A stretch of 18,693 bases of DNA, from the NCBI GenBank assembly GCA_041484525.1, contig JBGPHT010000151.1, positions 1-18,693 of the forward strand, written 5' to 3'. Of this stretch, positions 7,372-14,639 are shown piece by piece. Below the pieces are notes generated by a model. That model was not told where the DNA came from. It did no database searches and saw only the letters and a program-made list of their open reading frames with translations. Both the position numbers and the translations under genes were made by a program. Source of the DNA: JBGPHT01 sp041484525. GTDB taxonomy: Bacteria; Acidobacteriota; Terriglobia; Bryobacterales; Bryobacteraceae. Numbering within the stretch: position 1 is the stretch's first letter; each line of letters begins with the position of its first letter.

Positions 7372-7689
7372 ATGAAAATCTTCGTTGGAAATCTCAGTTT
7401 TGGGGCAACGGAAGCAACCGTACGCTCATTGTTTGAAGCTCAAGGCACCGTGGACAGTGTCAGCATCGTGACCGACCGTGATACGGGCCGGTCCAAGGGA
7501 TTCGCGTTCGTTGAAATGGCCAACGACGCGGAAGCCGGGAAAGCCATCGCCGCGCTCAGCGGCAAAGAGGTTGACGGGCGTCCGCTCACCGTCAACGAAG
7601 CGCGTCCCAAAGTGGACCGTGGCTCTGGTGGCGGCGGCGGGCGTGGCAACTCCGGCGGCGGATCTCGCCGCGGCGAATCACGCTGGTAA
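7372..7689 (+). CDS. Single-RRM RNA-binding protein with glycine-rich tail
   Basis: 105 residues. The RNA recognition motif spans about 1-79, with RNP2 KIFVGNL (2-8) and RNP1 KGFAFVEM (42-49); the aromatic positions that stack on RNA are present. Residues 83-105 form a Gly/Ser/Arg tail (GSGGGGGRGNSGGGSRRG), as in the small RNA-binding Rbp proteins of cyanobacteria and other bacteria. These bind single-stranded RNA and are often cold- or stress-induced. ATG 7369 is directly in front and in frame; the AAGGA at 7361-7365 is better spaced for 7372. The gene is 71 bp upstream of a cold-shock protein on the same strand and probably shares its transcript. Confidence 0.92.
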   Translation: MKIFVGNLSFGATEATVRSLFEAQGTVDSVSIVTDRDTGRSKGFAFVEMANDAEAGKAIAALSGKEVDGRPLTVNEARPKVDRGSGGGGGRGNSGGGSRRGESRW

Positions 7690-7724
7690 TCTACAATAGG
7701 TTCGACTCAGCAACACGTAATACC

Positions 7725-7744
7725 CGAGCGTAGCAATACGCTTG
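7725..7744 (+). promoter_or_regulatory. GNRA-capped hairpin in front of the cold-shock gene
   Basis: CGAGCGTA (7725-7732) pairs with TACGCTTG (7737-7744) around a GCAA tetraloop, giving eight pairs including one G-U. GNRA loops stabilise RNA hairpins and can dock into receptors. It ends 16 nt before the start codon, just upstream of the GAGGA ribosome-binding site, where it could affect translation or RNA stability in a temperature-dependent way. Function is inferred from position. Confidence 0.5.
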
Positions 7745-7760
7745 CATGAAAAGAGGAAAC

Positions 7761-7964
7761 ATGAAAGAAACAGGAACAGTGAAGTGGTTTAACGCCGGAA
7801 AAGGCTTCGGCTTCATCCAGCGCGAGAATGGCGAGGACGTTTTCGTCCATTTCTCGGCAATTTCGGCCAGCGGCTATCGCTCGCTCGACGAGGGCGCGCG
7901 CGTCTCGTTTGTCGTGAAAAAGGGCCCGAAGGGGCTCCAGGCGGAAGACGTTAGCCCTGCTTAG
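7761..7964 (+). CDS. CspA-family cold-shock protein
   Basis: 67 residues, the usual length of the family. It is a single OB-fold cold-shock domain: TGTVKWFNAGKGFGFIQ (4-20) contains RNP1 KGFGFIQ (14-20), and VFVHF (27-31) is RNP2. Such proteins bind single-stranded RNA and DNA and melt RNA secondary structure. The ATG at 7761 is chosen over 7746 because GAGGA lies just before it and the family starts here. It sits between an RRM gene and an ABC-F gene. A hairpin precedes it and a strong terminator follows. Confidence 0.96.
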   Translation: MKETGTVKWFNAGKGFGFIQRENGEDVFVHFSAISASGYRSLDEGARVSFVVKKGPKGLQAEDVSPA

Positions 7965-7990
7965 GATCCGCGAAGACTTCGCTATTTTCA

Positions 7991-8023
7991 GGAGGCACGG
8001 CCGGCGAAGCCGCGCCTCCTTTC
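7991..8023 (+). terminator. Rho-independent terminator after the cold-shock gene
   Basis: GGAGGCaCGGC (7991-8001) pairs with GCCGcGCCTCC (8009-8019) with one internal mismatch and a seven-base loop, followed by TTTCT. A small hairpin, GCGAAgacTTCGC at 7970-7982, lies just before it and is followed by TATTTTC, so the stop is probably two-stage. It separates the RRM/cold-shock transcript from the ABC-F gene. Confidence 0.75.
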
Positions 8024-8052
8024 TATTCTTCTCCGCCGCCGGGTAAAACATC

Positions 8053-9678
8053 TTGCTCTCGGTTAACAATATTTCTATGCGCTTCGGCGCCAGAGTTCTG
8101 TTCGAGGATGCCACTTGTACCTTCCTCGCCGGCCGCCGCTATGCGGTTACGGGTCCGAATGGCGCGGGTAAATCCACGTTCATGAAGATCCTGACCGGCG
8201 ACCTCGATCCTGCCAAGGGTTCCATCACCCGTCCCAAGAAGCTGGGTGTTCTGCGGCAGGACCAGTTTGCCTTCGATGCGTTTCGCGTGATCGACACCGT
8301 CATCATGGGTAACGCACCGCTGTGGCAAGCGCTCCAGGAACGAGACATACTCTACGCCAAACCGCACGATTCGCTGACCGATGAGGACGGCATGCGTCTG
8401 GGCGAATTGGAAGGCGTGGTCGGCGAGGAGGGCGGATATACGGCGGAATCCGATGCCGCCGTGCTGCTCGACGGCCTGGGCGTGGAAGATTCGCTGCACG
8501 AGCGCAAAATGGGTGAACTGCAGGGCGGGCAGAAGGTCCGGGTGCTGCTGGCCCAGGCGTTGTTCGGCCGCGCGCCGGCGTTGCTCCTCGACGAGCCTAC
8601 CAACCACCTGGATCTCGATTCGGTGCAATGGCTGCAGGGCTACCTCGGCGCCTACGAGGGCGTGCTGATCGTGATCTCGCACGACCGGCACTTTCTGAAT
8701 AGCGTGTGCACCCACGTCGCCGATATCGACTACCAGACCATCATTATGTATACGGGCGGCTATGACGACATGGTGCTCGCCAAGACGCAGATCCGGTCGC
8801 GCATCGAATCCGAGAATGCCCAGCGCGAAAAGAAGATCTCGCAGTTGAACGAATTCATCGCGCGGTTTTCGGCCGGTACGCGTTCCTCGCAAGTCACCTC
8901 GCGGAAGAAGGAAGTCGAACGGCTGCAGACTTCAGAGCTTGCAAAATCCAACATCCAACGCCCGTATATCCGTTTTGAGATGAAGCGCCCGTCGGGACGG
9001 CATCCGCTCGAGATCAAGCGGCTCGCGAAGTCCTACGACGATCTCAAGGTGATTCATCCTTTTACGGCCAGTGTGGCGCGCGGCGAAAAAATTGCTCTCA
9101 TCGGACGCAACGGAGCGGGGAAGACCACGCTGTTGAAGTCGCTGGTCCGCAGCGCCACCGGTTTCATCGACGATGCGGAGCGCCAGTTCACGATCGATGA
9201 CGGCGACGTCGTCTGGGGCCACGAAGTGTCCGTCGGCTACTTTGCGCAGGACCACACGGATACCATTCCGCACGGTACAACTGTCATCCGATGGCTGCAT
9301 GAGTTCGATCCGCAAGCGTCCCAGGAGGAGCTTCGCGGCCTGTTGGGCCAGATGCTGTTCAGCGGCGAAGATGCCCTGAAGCCGACGCGCGCGCTTTCCG
9401 GTGGCGAGGCGGCGCGGCTGATTTTCTGCCGGTTGATGCTGCAGAAGCCAAACTTTCTGATTCTGGACGAACCGACGAATCACTTGGACCTGGAATCCAT
9501 CAACGCGCTCAACATCGCTTTGCAGAAATACGCCGGTACCGTTCTGCTGGTCACCCATGATCGCGATGTGATTGACGAGGTCGCCACGCGCATCTGGCAT
9601 TTCGACGGCGGACACATTGAAGACTTCAAGGGTCCGTACGAAGAGTATCTGGCCTTCGCGCAAGAGAAGGCGTCGTAG
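8053..9678 (+). CDS. ybiT: ABC-F ATPase, YbiT type
   Basis: 541 residues with two ATP-binding cassettes and no membrane segment. Cassette 1 has Walker A GPNGAGKST (34-42), a signature ELQGGQ (155-160) and Walker B LLLDEPTNHLD (177-187). Cassette 2 has GRNGAGKTT (351-359), LSGGE (448-452) and LILDEPTNHLD (469-479). The inter-cassette linker (about 240-310) is helical and charged. The N-terminus and the run RQDQFAFDAFRVIDTVIMG (68-86) closely resemble E. coli YbiT. ABC-F proteins act on ribosomes, usually near the E site, rather than in transport. The TTG at 8053 is chosen because it aligns with the YbiT start; the ribosome-binding site is poor, suggesting weak or regulated initiation. It follows a terminator, so it needs its own promoter, which I could not locate. 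Confidence 0.93.
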   Translation: MLSVNNISMRFGARVLFEDATCTFLAGRRYAVTGPNGAGKSTFMKILTGDLDPAKGSITRPKKLGVLRQDQFAFDAFRVIDTVIMGNAPLWQALQERDILYAKPHDSLTDEDGMRLGELEGVVGEEGGYTAESDAAVLLDGLGVEDSLHERKMGELQGGQKVRVLLAQALFGRAPALLLDEPTNHLDLDSVQWLQGYLGAYEGVLIVISHDRHFLNSVCTHVADIDYQTIIMYTGGYDDMVLAKTQIRSRIESENAQREKKISQLNEFIARFSAGTRSSQVTSRKKEVERLQTSELAKSNIQRPYIRFEMKRPSGRHPLEIKRLAKSYDDLKVIHPFTASVARGEKIALIGRNGAGKTTLLKSLVRSATGFIDDAERQFTIDDGDVVWGHEVSVGYFAQDHTDTIPHGTTVIRWLHEFDPQASQEELRGLLGQMLFSGEDALKPTRALSGGEAARLIFCRLMLQKPNFLILDEPTNHLDLESINALNIALQKYAGTVLLVTHDRDVIDEVATRIWHFDGGHIEDFKGPYEEYLAFAQEKAS

Positions 9679-9718
9679 GCATCCAAACCCCTTCGAATCA
9701 CTTCGAGTGCGAGAGCCC

Positions 9719-10552
9719 TCAGAGCCTGCGCGCCTTCAACTGGCGCTTGAACTCGTTCCGTTTGTCCTTGGTCACCACGAACTTCTCGACGAGTGTGTCA
9801 TAGCCTTCCTTGCTGAGCGTGATCTCCAATTCGCCCGCCGGAACGAAGTCGCTGACCGTCGTGCGATCGGACCAGCGGACGCCGTCCACGGATACCACTG
9901 CCTCGGCGGGTTCCGAGGAGATTACGAGGCGGCCTAGGTCCTTGCCTACTGAGAGCAGTCGGGATGCCGTGATTTTGTAGGAGGGGGCGGCTGCGTCAGG
10001 GCCGATTCGCAAGACTCTCCACGCCGAGATGGCGGCGGCGTCAGCGTCCGCGGCAGTGTAGCCGCGCTTCCGATAGAGCGAGCGTACGTGGGGCAGAGCC
10101 TCTACGACGGCGCCTTCGTCCCTCTCCAGCACCATCATCCCGTTGGCTGCGCCTTCCCGCTGCAGGACCTTGAACGAGAGTTTTACATAGGCGGTATCGG
10201 TGAGCTCACCGCTGGCATGTTGCGCGGCCAAGCCGTAGCGCAGGAATTGGTTGGGGCCGAAAGTCTGTGATTGCGGCAGGGAGTATGGTCCGGTGCGCAA
10301 CTTCTTCCAGGTGTCAACGGCAAAGGGCACCTCGCTCTCCGGCGCTGCGTCAAACACCGAGTCGTAGATCGTGAAGGACTCCAAGATGGATCGGGTGTCG
10401 CGCTGCTTCGCTTGCGAACTGAGTTTCATAGTCTGCGAGTACTTCATCAATTCTGAATCTAAGTCGCCCTGTGTCGGCGCGGCGGGTTTTTGCGGTGATG
10501 CCGGGGCGGCTATCAGCAGCACGGTAATGGCGGGGAGGAAGATTCTCATCAT
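9719..10552 (-). CDS. Secreted PEGA-domain protein
   Basis: 277 residues. A signal peptide covers about 1-20 (MMRIFLPAITVLLIAAPASP). The middle region (30-200) is helical and charged with no family I recognise. The C-terminal part (about 206-272) is a PEGA-like beta domain: GRLVISSEPAEAVVSVDG (207-224), then FVPAGELEITLSKEGYDTL (236-254), the classic 'P-G-x-h-x-h-x-h-x-x-x-G-Y' pattern. PEGA domains are found in surface or envelope proteins. The ATG at 10552 overlaps the upstream stop (ATGA), and AAGGAG lies 5 nt before it; ATG 10549 is an alternative. Coupling with the membrane protein upstream suggests that they work together. It converges on ybiT with a 40-bp gap. Confidence 0.82.
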   Translation of the reverse strand: MMRIFLPAITVLLIAAPASPQKPAAPTQGDLDSELMKYSQTMKLSSQAKQRDTRSILESFTIYDSVFDAAPESEVPFAVDTWKKLRTGPYSLPQSQTFGPNQFLRYGLAAQHASGELTDTAYVKLSFKVLQREGAANGMMVLERDEGAVVEALPHVRSLYRKRGYTAADADAAAISAWRVLRIGPDAAAPSYKITASRLLSVGKDLGRLVISSEPAEAVVSVDGVRWSDRTTVSDFVPAGELEITLSKEGYDTLVEKFVVTKDKRNEFKRQLKARRL

Positions 10553-11217
10553 CGGTTCTCCTTCAAACGATGGGCACTGACCAGGGTAATGCCGGCCTGC
10601 ACCGCACCCAGCACCAAAAAACTGATCTGAAACCGAAAGAGGTATCTGAGCGGCCCTTCGAACACGTCGGGTACGCACTTCTCATCCTTACCGAAACAGG
10701 TTCTGGCACCTTCAAGCAGATAATGGCTCAATTCGTTTAGGTACAACTCGTGCCAAATCCAGGAACCGATCAGTGCCAGGGCGGCACAGATACACATAAC
10801 GGTTTCCGGATGGTCGGCCAGCCCGATGCGCGCTTCATCGCGTTTGGCGATGACCAAGGCCGCGAGGCCGCCCAGAAATAGGATGCAGACCTTTAGAAAG
10901 TCGCCGGATTGGGAGATCCGCAAATCGATCGCTGCCTTGGACGCCTCGTTGAAGGGCAATTCGCCTGTAAGGGATAACGGGTCGATTTTCTGAACCTTAT
11001 AGATTGCCGTCCAGGTGAAGCTCGTGAGAGAGATCACCGCGCAGAGGATTGCGAACACGACGCGGAGTGAGTGGCTGGTGGAAATAACCGGCGCGGGCCA
11101 CAATTGTGGTGGAGGCGTTTGGACCGGAGGCGGGACGGGCTTTTCTTCCTCAGCCGGAGCACCTTTGACTTCAACCGGCGATGCTGCGGGCGCCTTATCC
11201 AATTCCGTTTCGGCCAT
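10549..11217 (-). CDS. Four-helix membrane protein of unknown function
   Basis: 222 residues; no named family recognised. The first 45 residues are acidic and proline-rich and should be cytoplasmic. Predicted helices lie at about 50-75, 107-124, 138-160 and 193-216. The positive-inside rule fits: KRDEAR (125-130) and HRLKENR at the C-terminus are cytoplasmic. The second outer loop (160-192) contains two cysteines in CFGKDEKC that could form a disulphide. Its stop overlaps the start of the secreted PEGA protein by four bases (ATGA), so it may anchor or work with that protein. It has its own promoter. Confidence 0.72.
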   Translation of the reverse strand: MAETELDKAPAASPVEVKGAPAEEEKPVPPPVQTPPPQLWPAPVISTSHSLRVVFAILCAVISLTSFTWTAIYKVQKIDPLSLTGELPFNEASKAAIDLRISQSGDFLKVCILFLGGLAALVIAKRDEARIGLADHPETVMCICAALALIGSWIWHELYLNELSHYLLEGARTCFGKDEKCVPDVFEGPLRYLFRFQISFLVLGAVQAGITLVSAHRLKENR

Positions 11218-11244
11218 CGCATCGTTCCAAAAAGGCTGAGACGT

Positions 11245-11253
11245 ACTATATCA
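11245..11253 (-). promoter_or_regulatory. Extended -10 promoter of the membrane/PEGA pair
   Basis: On the minus strand TGATATAGT (11253-11245) combines an extended -10 TG with TATAGT (five of six). The -35 is not recognisable, as is common with extended -10 promoters. The leader to the ATG at 11217 would be short, about 20-25 nt. Confidence 0.45.
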
Positions 11254-11304
11254 CATTAGCCATACGGGGCTGCACGAGCCGGGTGGTATCGGGGCCGCCG
11301 CCCT

Positions 11305-13689
11305 TTACCTCGCCTCCACCTCGCTGATCCAGTCCGGCCGCTTCAGGACTTCGCGCGGCTTGCTTCCATCCGGCGGACCAATGATCCCATCGCGCTGCAT
11401 CATGTCCAGGATCCGCGCTGCGCGGCCATAGCCCAGGCGCAAGTGCCGCTGCAAGGTCGATGTCGACGCCTTGCCCATCTGCAGCACCAGGCGCACCGCC
11501 TCTTCGTACATCGGGTCCTGCGCTTCATCGGCCGCTTCAGCCTCGCTCGATGGCTCGCCCTCTTCGTTCGGCGGAGCGATCAGGAACGATTGGTCGTACT
11601 CCGGTTTCGCCTGCGCCTTCCAGAAATCCACTACGCGGTTGATCTCGATCTCGGTCACGAACGCGCCGTGCAGGCGCGTCAAGCGCGACGATCCCGGCGG
11701 CAGGAACAGCATGTCGCCCTTGCCCAGCAGGTGCTCCGCACCCATTACGTCCAGGATGGTGCGCGAGTCTACGCGCGTCGCCACGCGGAAGCTGATACGC
11801 GCTGGGAAATTCGCCTTGATCAGGCCCGTGATCACGTCCACGCTTGGCCGCTGGGTTGCCAGCACCAGGTGCATTCCCACGGCGCGCGCCATCTGCGCGA
11901 GGCGCGTCACGCTCTCTTCCACGTTGCGCCCTTCGAGCATCATCAGGTCGGCCAACTCGTCGATCAGGATCAGAATGTAGGGCAGCTCCCGCACCTCTTC
12001 CTGCGTCTCTTCCTCGGCGAACAGGCTGCGCGGCTCCTCCCGCTGCTTGCGGATTTTCTTGTTGAACTGGTCGATGTTGCGGACTCCGTACTCCGCCAGC
12101 AGGCGCAGCCGGCGCTCCATCTCGAGCACAGCGTTGCGCAACGCGTTGGTGGCCTTCTTCGGATCCGTAATCACCGGCGTCAGCAGGTGCGGAATGCCCT
12201 CGTACATCCCCAGCTCGACGCGCTTCGGGTCCACCATGATGAGCCGCACTTCGTCCGGCGTCGATTTGTACAGGATCGACATGATCATCGAGTTGATCAT
12301 CACGCTCTTGCCCGCTCCCGTCGAACCCGCGATCAGCAGGTGTGGCATGGCATCGAGCGCGGCCACGCGGATGCGGCCGTTGATGTCCTTGCCGAGCGGA
12401 ATCGTCAGGTGCGAGTGCGACTGGTTGAACTCGTCCGATTCGAGCATCTGCCGCAGCGCAATCAGCTCGCGCCGCGTATTCGGCACCTCGATGCCGACGG
12501 TCGGCTTCCCCGGAATGCGCTCGATCAGGATGGATTCCGCCTGCAATCCCAGGCAGAGATCCTCCCTCAGATTCGTGATCCGGCTGTACTTGATGCCGGC
12601 CTCGGGCTTGAACTCGAACGTCGTGACCACGGGTCCGGGATTGATCTGCACCACGTTCCCCAGCACGTTGAACTCTTCGAACTTCGCCTTGATGCGGCCG
12701 GCGGTTTCTTTCAGTTCCTGTTCATCGTAAGGATTGCGCCCCGGCGGCTCATTCAGCAGATCGGTCGGCGGATGCTCGAAGACGTGATGCAATGCCGGCG
12801 GTTCTGGTTCCATGGAGGGCAGCCGATGCGTGGGGCCATCCGTCCGCAGATCGCCGGGCTCGCCGACCAAGGGCAAATCCTCTACCGGCACAATCGGAAT
12901 CTCTTCGATGGTGCTGTACTCGGCCGAGGCCGGGTCCGGTTCTGACGGCGCTTCCCAAGGCGGCCTATCTTCCGTACGCGCCACAGTCCGGCCAACTGGT
13001 TGCTCGATGGGCCGCTCCGCCGGCACCACCCGCAGCCTCTCCTTCTTCCTGGCTCGCTGCTGCTCCGCTCTCTCCCGCGCTTTTTCGATCGACCGCCGCC
13101 GCATGCGCTCGCGCCACTCGTGCCACGCCTCGGCTCGCCGCGCAAACCACGCGAGCGGTCCGGCGAACCAGTCCCAGAGCTTCGACAGCGTGAAACTGGA
13201 AACCAGGTACACCGAGAGAATCACCGCCGTCCCCGTCGCCACCAGCGCGCCCGCGATGTTCAGTGAATCCACCAGGTACCGCGCCAGGGTATATCCCAGC
13301 GTGCCGCCGATCCGCACGGCGCCGCCGAACAGGCGCAGCGGCAGGAACGAGAGCCCGGCACACAATCCGAAAGTCAGCAGCAGGGAGCCGATGATTTTGA
13401 CCGTGCCCGCTTCCATCTCTTCGGAGCGTATCCATCTCCACGCCAGCAGAAAGGTCAGCAGCGGGAATAGAAACGCCGCCGCGCCGAAGATCTGGAACAG
13501 CAGATCGGCCAGATAGGAGCCGGGGTACCCGATGAGGTTGAGAGGGCGCACGTCCGCAGCCGTATCCCACGAAGGGTCCTGGGTGTGGTAGGAGACCAGG
13601 CTCAACAGGATCACGAGGCCCAACGAGAGGAACAGGAAGCCGGTCGCCTCGTTCACCCGTTTGTGCTGCGTCGGAGATAGAAGCCTCAT
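11305..13689 (-). CDS. ftsK: FtsK/SpoIIIE DNA translocase
   Basis: 794 residues from ATG 13689. The frame runs on to 13797, but this start gives the normal N-terminus and overlaps the uppP stop (TGATG). An N-terminal membrane domain with about four helices (16-165) is followed by a basic, proline-rich linker (185-320), shorter than in E. coli. The motor has an alpha region (325-430), a beta RecA-like ATPase with Walker A GSTGAGKS (455-462) and Walker B ILILIDELADLM (572-583), and a gamma winged-helix domain (about 722-785) that reads orientation sequences. A charged insert lies at 548-568. The protein pumps chromosomal DNA through the division septum and activates dimer resolution. No FtsA/FtsZ genes are in the window. 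Confidence 0.95.
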   Translation of the reverse strand: MRLLSPTQHKRVNEATGFLFLSLGLVILLSLVSYHTQDPSWDTAADVRPLNLIGYPGSYLADLLFQIFGAAAFLFPLLTFLLAWRWIRSEEMEAGTVKIIGSLLLTFGLCAGLSFLPLRLFGGAVRIGGTLGYTLARYLVDSLNIAGALVATGTAVILSVYLVSSFTLSKLWDWFAGPLAWFARRAEAWHEWRERMRRRSIEKARERAEQQRARKKERLRVVPAERPIEQPVGRTVARTEDRPPWEAPSEPDPASAEYSTIEEIPIVPVEDLPLVGEPGDLRTDGPTHRLPSMEPEPPALHHVFEHPPTDLLNEPPGRNPYDEQELKETAGRIKAKFEEFNVLGNVVQINPGPVVTTFEFKPEAGIKYSRITNLREDLCLGLQAESILIERIPGKPTVGIEVPNTRRELIALRQMLESDEFNQSHSHLTIPLGKDINGRIRVAALDAMPHLLIAGSTGAGKSVMINSMIMSILYKSTPDEVRLIMVDPKRVELGMYEGIPHLLTPVITDPKKATNALRNAVLEMERRLRLLAEYGVRNIDQFNKKIRKQREEPRSLFAEEETQEEVRELPYILILIDELADLMMLEGRNVEESVTRLAQMARAVGMHLVLATQRPSVDVITGLIKANFPARISFRVATRVDSRTILDVMGAEHLLGKGDMLFLPPGSSRLTRLHGAFVTEIEINRVVDFWKAQAKPEYDQSFLIAPPNEEGEPSSEAEAADEAQDPMYEEAVRLVLQMGKASTSTLQRHLRLGYGRAARILDMMQRDGIIGPPDGSKPREVLKRPDWISEVEAR

Positions 13690-14516
13690 CACGCTGGCCG
13701 GCGGATGAAAGCCAGAGCAAGCACTATTATGCCAAAAAGAATGCGATAGTACACAAACGGACGCAGACCGCCGCGACGCAGATAATGTAGAAACCACCCG
13801 ATCACCGCGCAGCCCGTGACCGTGCTCACCCCTACTCCGACCAGAAACGGCGCGTTCAGAATCCCGTGCAGCCCGCCTCCGTGCTTATGCATATCGTACA
13901 GCGCCTTGGCCGCCGCGGCTGCAATCGCCGGAGTGGAAAGCAGGAACGAAAAGCGCGCTGCCGCTTCGCGATCCAGATCGCGAAACAGTCCCGCCGAGAT
14001 TGTGATACCGCTGCGCGAGGTGCCTGGCACCACTGCCAGCGCCTGTGCCGTGCCCACCACGATCGCATCCGGCAGGTTGACCGAGCCCAGGTCCCGCACC
14101 TTGCGGCCCGCATTTTCAGCGATCCACATCACCACACCCACCGCGATCATCATCGTGCCCATCACCCACGGGTTACGCCACGTGGTCTCGGCCTGCTTGT
14201 TGAAGAGGAATCCGAAGACTCCCACTGGGATGGTGCCGATCGCGAGCAGCCACAGCAGCATCTGGTTGTGCCTGAGTTGCTCGTCGTATCCGGCACGTAA
14301 GCCGAAACCCTGAGCCACGATCTGCACCCAGTCTTTGAAGAAGTAGAGCAGCACCGCGAGCAGCGTCCCGATGTGCAGCGAAATGTCGAAATCGAGCGCC
14401 TCCGCCGGCCATTGCAGCAGCCACGAGGTGAGGAAAAGATGAGCCGTGCTGCTAATCGGCAGAAATTCCGTTAGGCCCTGGATCACGGCCAGAACAATCA
14501 CATGCAACATTGGCAT
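13689..14516 (-). CDS. uppP: Undecaprenyl-diphosphate phosphatase
   Basis: 275 residues, normal length for the UppP/BacA family, with about eight hydrophobic segments. Motif 1 is QGLTEFLPISSTAHL (13-27), with E17, S23 and H26. Motif 2 is PGTSRSG (164-170), with R168. These line up with the catalytic site of E. coli UppP; Q13 replaces the first glutamate, which the family allows. The enzyme removes a phosphate from C55-PP so the lipid carrier can be reused in cell-wall synthesis, and the family can confer bacitracin tolerance. The stop overlaps the ftsK start (TGATG). The start ATG at 14516 has no clear ribosome-binding site; ATG 14510 is an alternative. The DNA just upstream appears rearranged. 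Confidence 0.94.
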   Translation of the reverse strand: MPMLHVIVLAVIQGLTEFLPISSTAHLFLTSWLLQWPAEALDFDISLHIGTLLAVLLYFFKDWVQIVAQGFGLRAGYDEQLRHNQMLLWLLAIGTIPVGVFGFLFNKQAETTWRNPWVMGTMMIAVGVVMWIAENAGRKVRDLGSVNLPDAIVVGTAQALAVVPGTSRSGITISAGLFRDLDREAAARFSFLLSTPAIAAAAAKALYDMHKHGGGLHGILNAPFLVGVGVSTVTGCAVIGWFLHYLRRGGLRPFVYYRILFGIIVLALAFIRRPA

Positions 14517-14549
14517 AAAGGGTTAGGGTGAGGGATGAGGACTCGGATG

Positions 14550-14639
14550 TCAATACCGCGCCAACTGAAACTCGCCCGTCCCGTTCGGGCCAGGGATGGT
14601 CAACATGTTCCCCAGCACGCGGAACTTGCCTTGGACCGG
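14550..14639 (-). pseudogene. Orphan C-terminal tail of a lost minus-strand gene
   Basis: Read on the minus strand, this stretch encodes about 29 residues ending at TGA (14552-14550): it includes KFRVLGNMLTIPGPNGTGEF and ends in QLARY. Roughly 25 of 29 codons end in G or C, as in real genes here, and the strand-turn-strand pattern looks like a genuine beta-rich C-terminus. No initiation codon or upstream body is found, because the frame runs into permease sequence on the opposite strand. I read it as the tail of a gene that once lay upstream of uppP. The protein family is not recognised. Confidence 0.45.

Noticed and set aside
8023..8892. 289-codon open frame antisense to ybiT
   Set aside because: Composition is typical of an antisense shadow, and the sense strand encodes unambiguous ABC-F motifs.
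9690..9711. Small hairpins between ybiT and the PEGA gene
   Set aside because: The stems are only four pairs with no T-run, too weak to call a terminator.
11443..12945. 500-codon open frame on the plus strand
   Set aside because: It lies wholly antisense to ftsK, is His/Arg/Gln-rich and has no recognisable domain; it is a by-product of GC-rich codon use.
14548..14553. Perfect TTGACA on the minus strand upstream of uppP
   Set aside because: No acceptable -10 lies 16-19 nt downstream, and the hexamer coincides with the last codon and stop of the gene tail.
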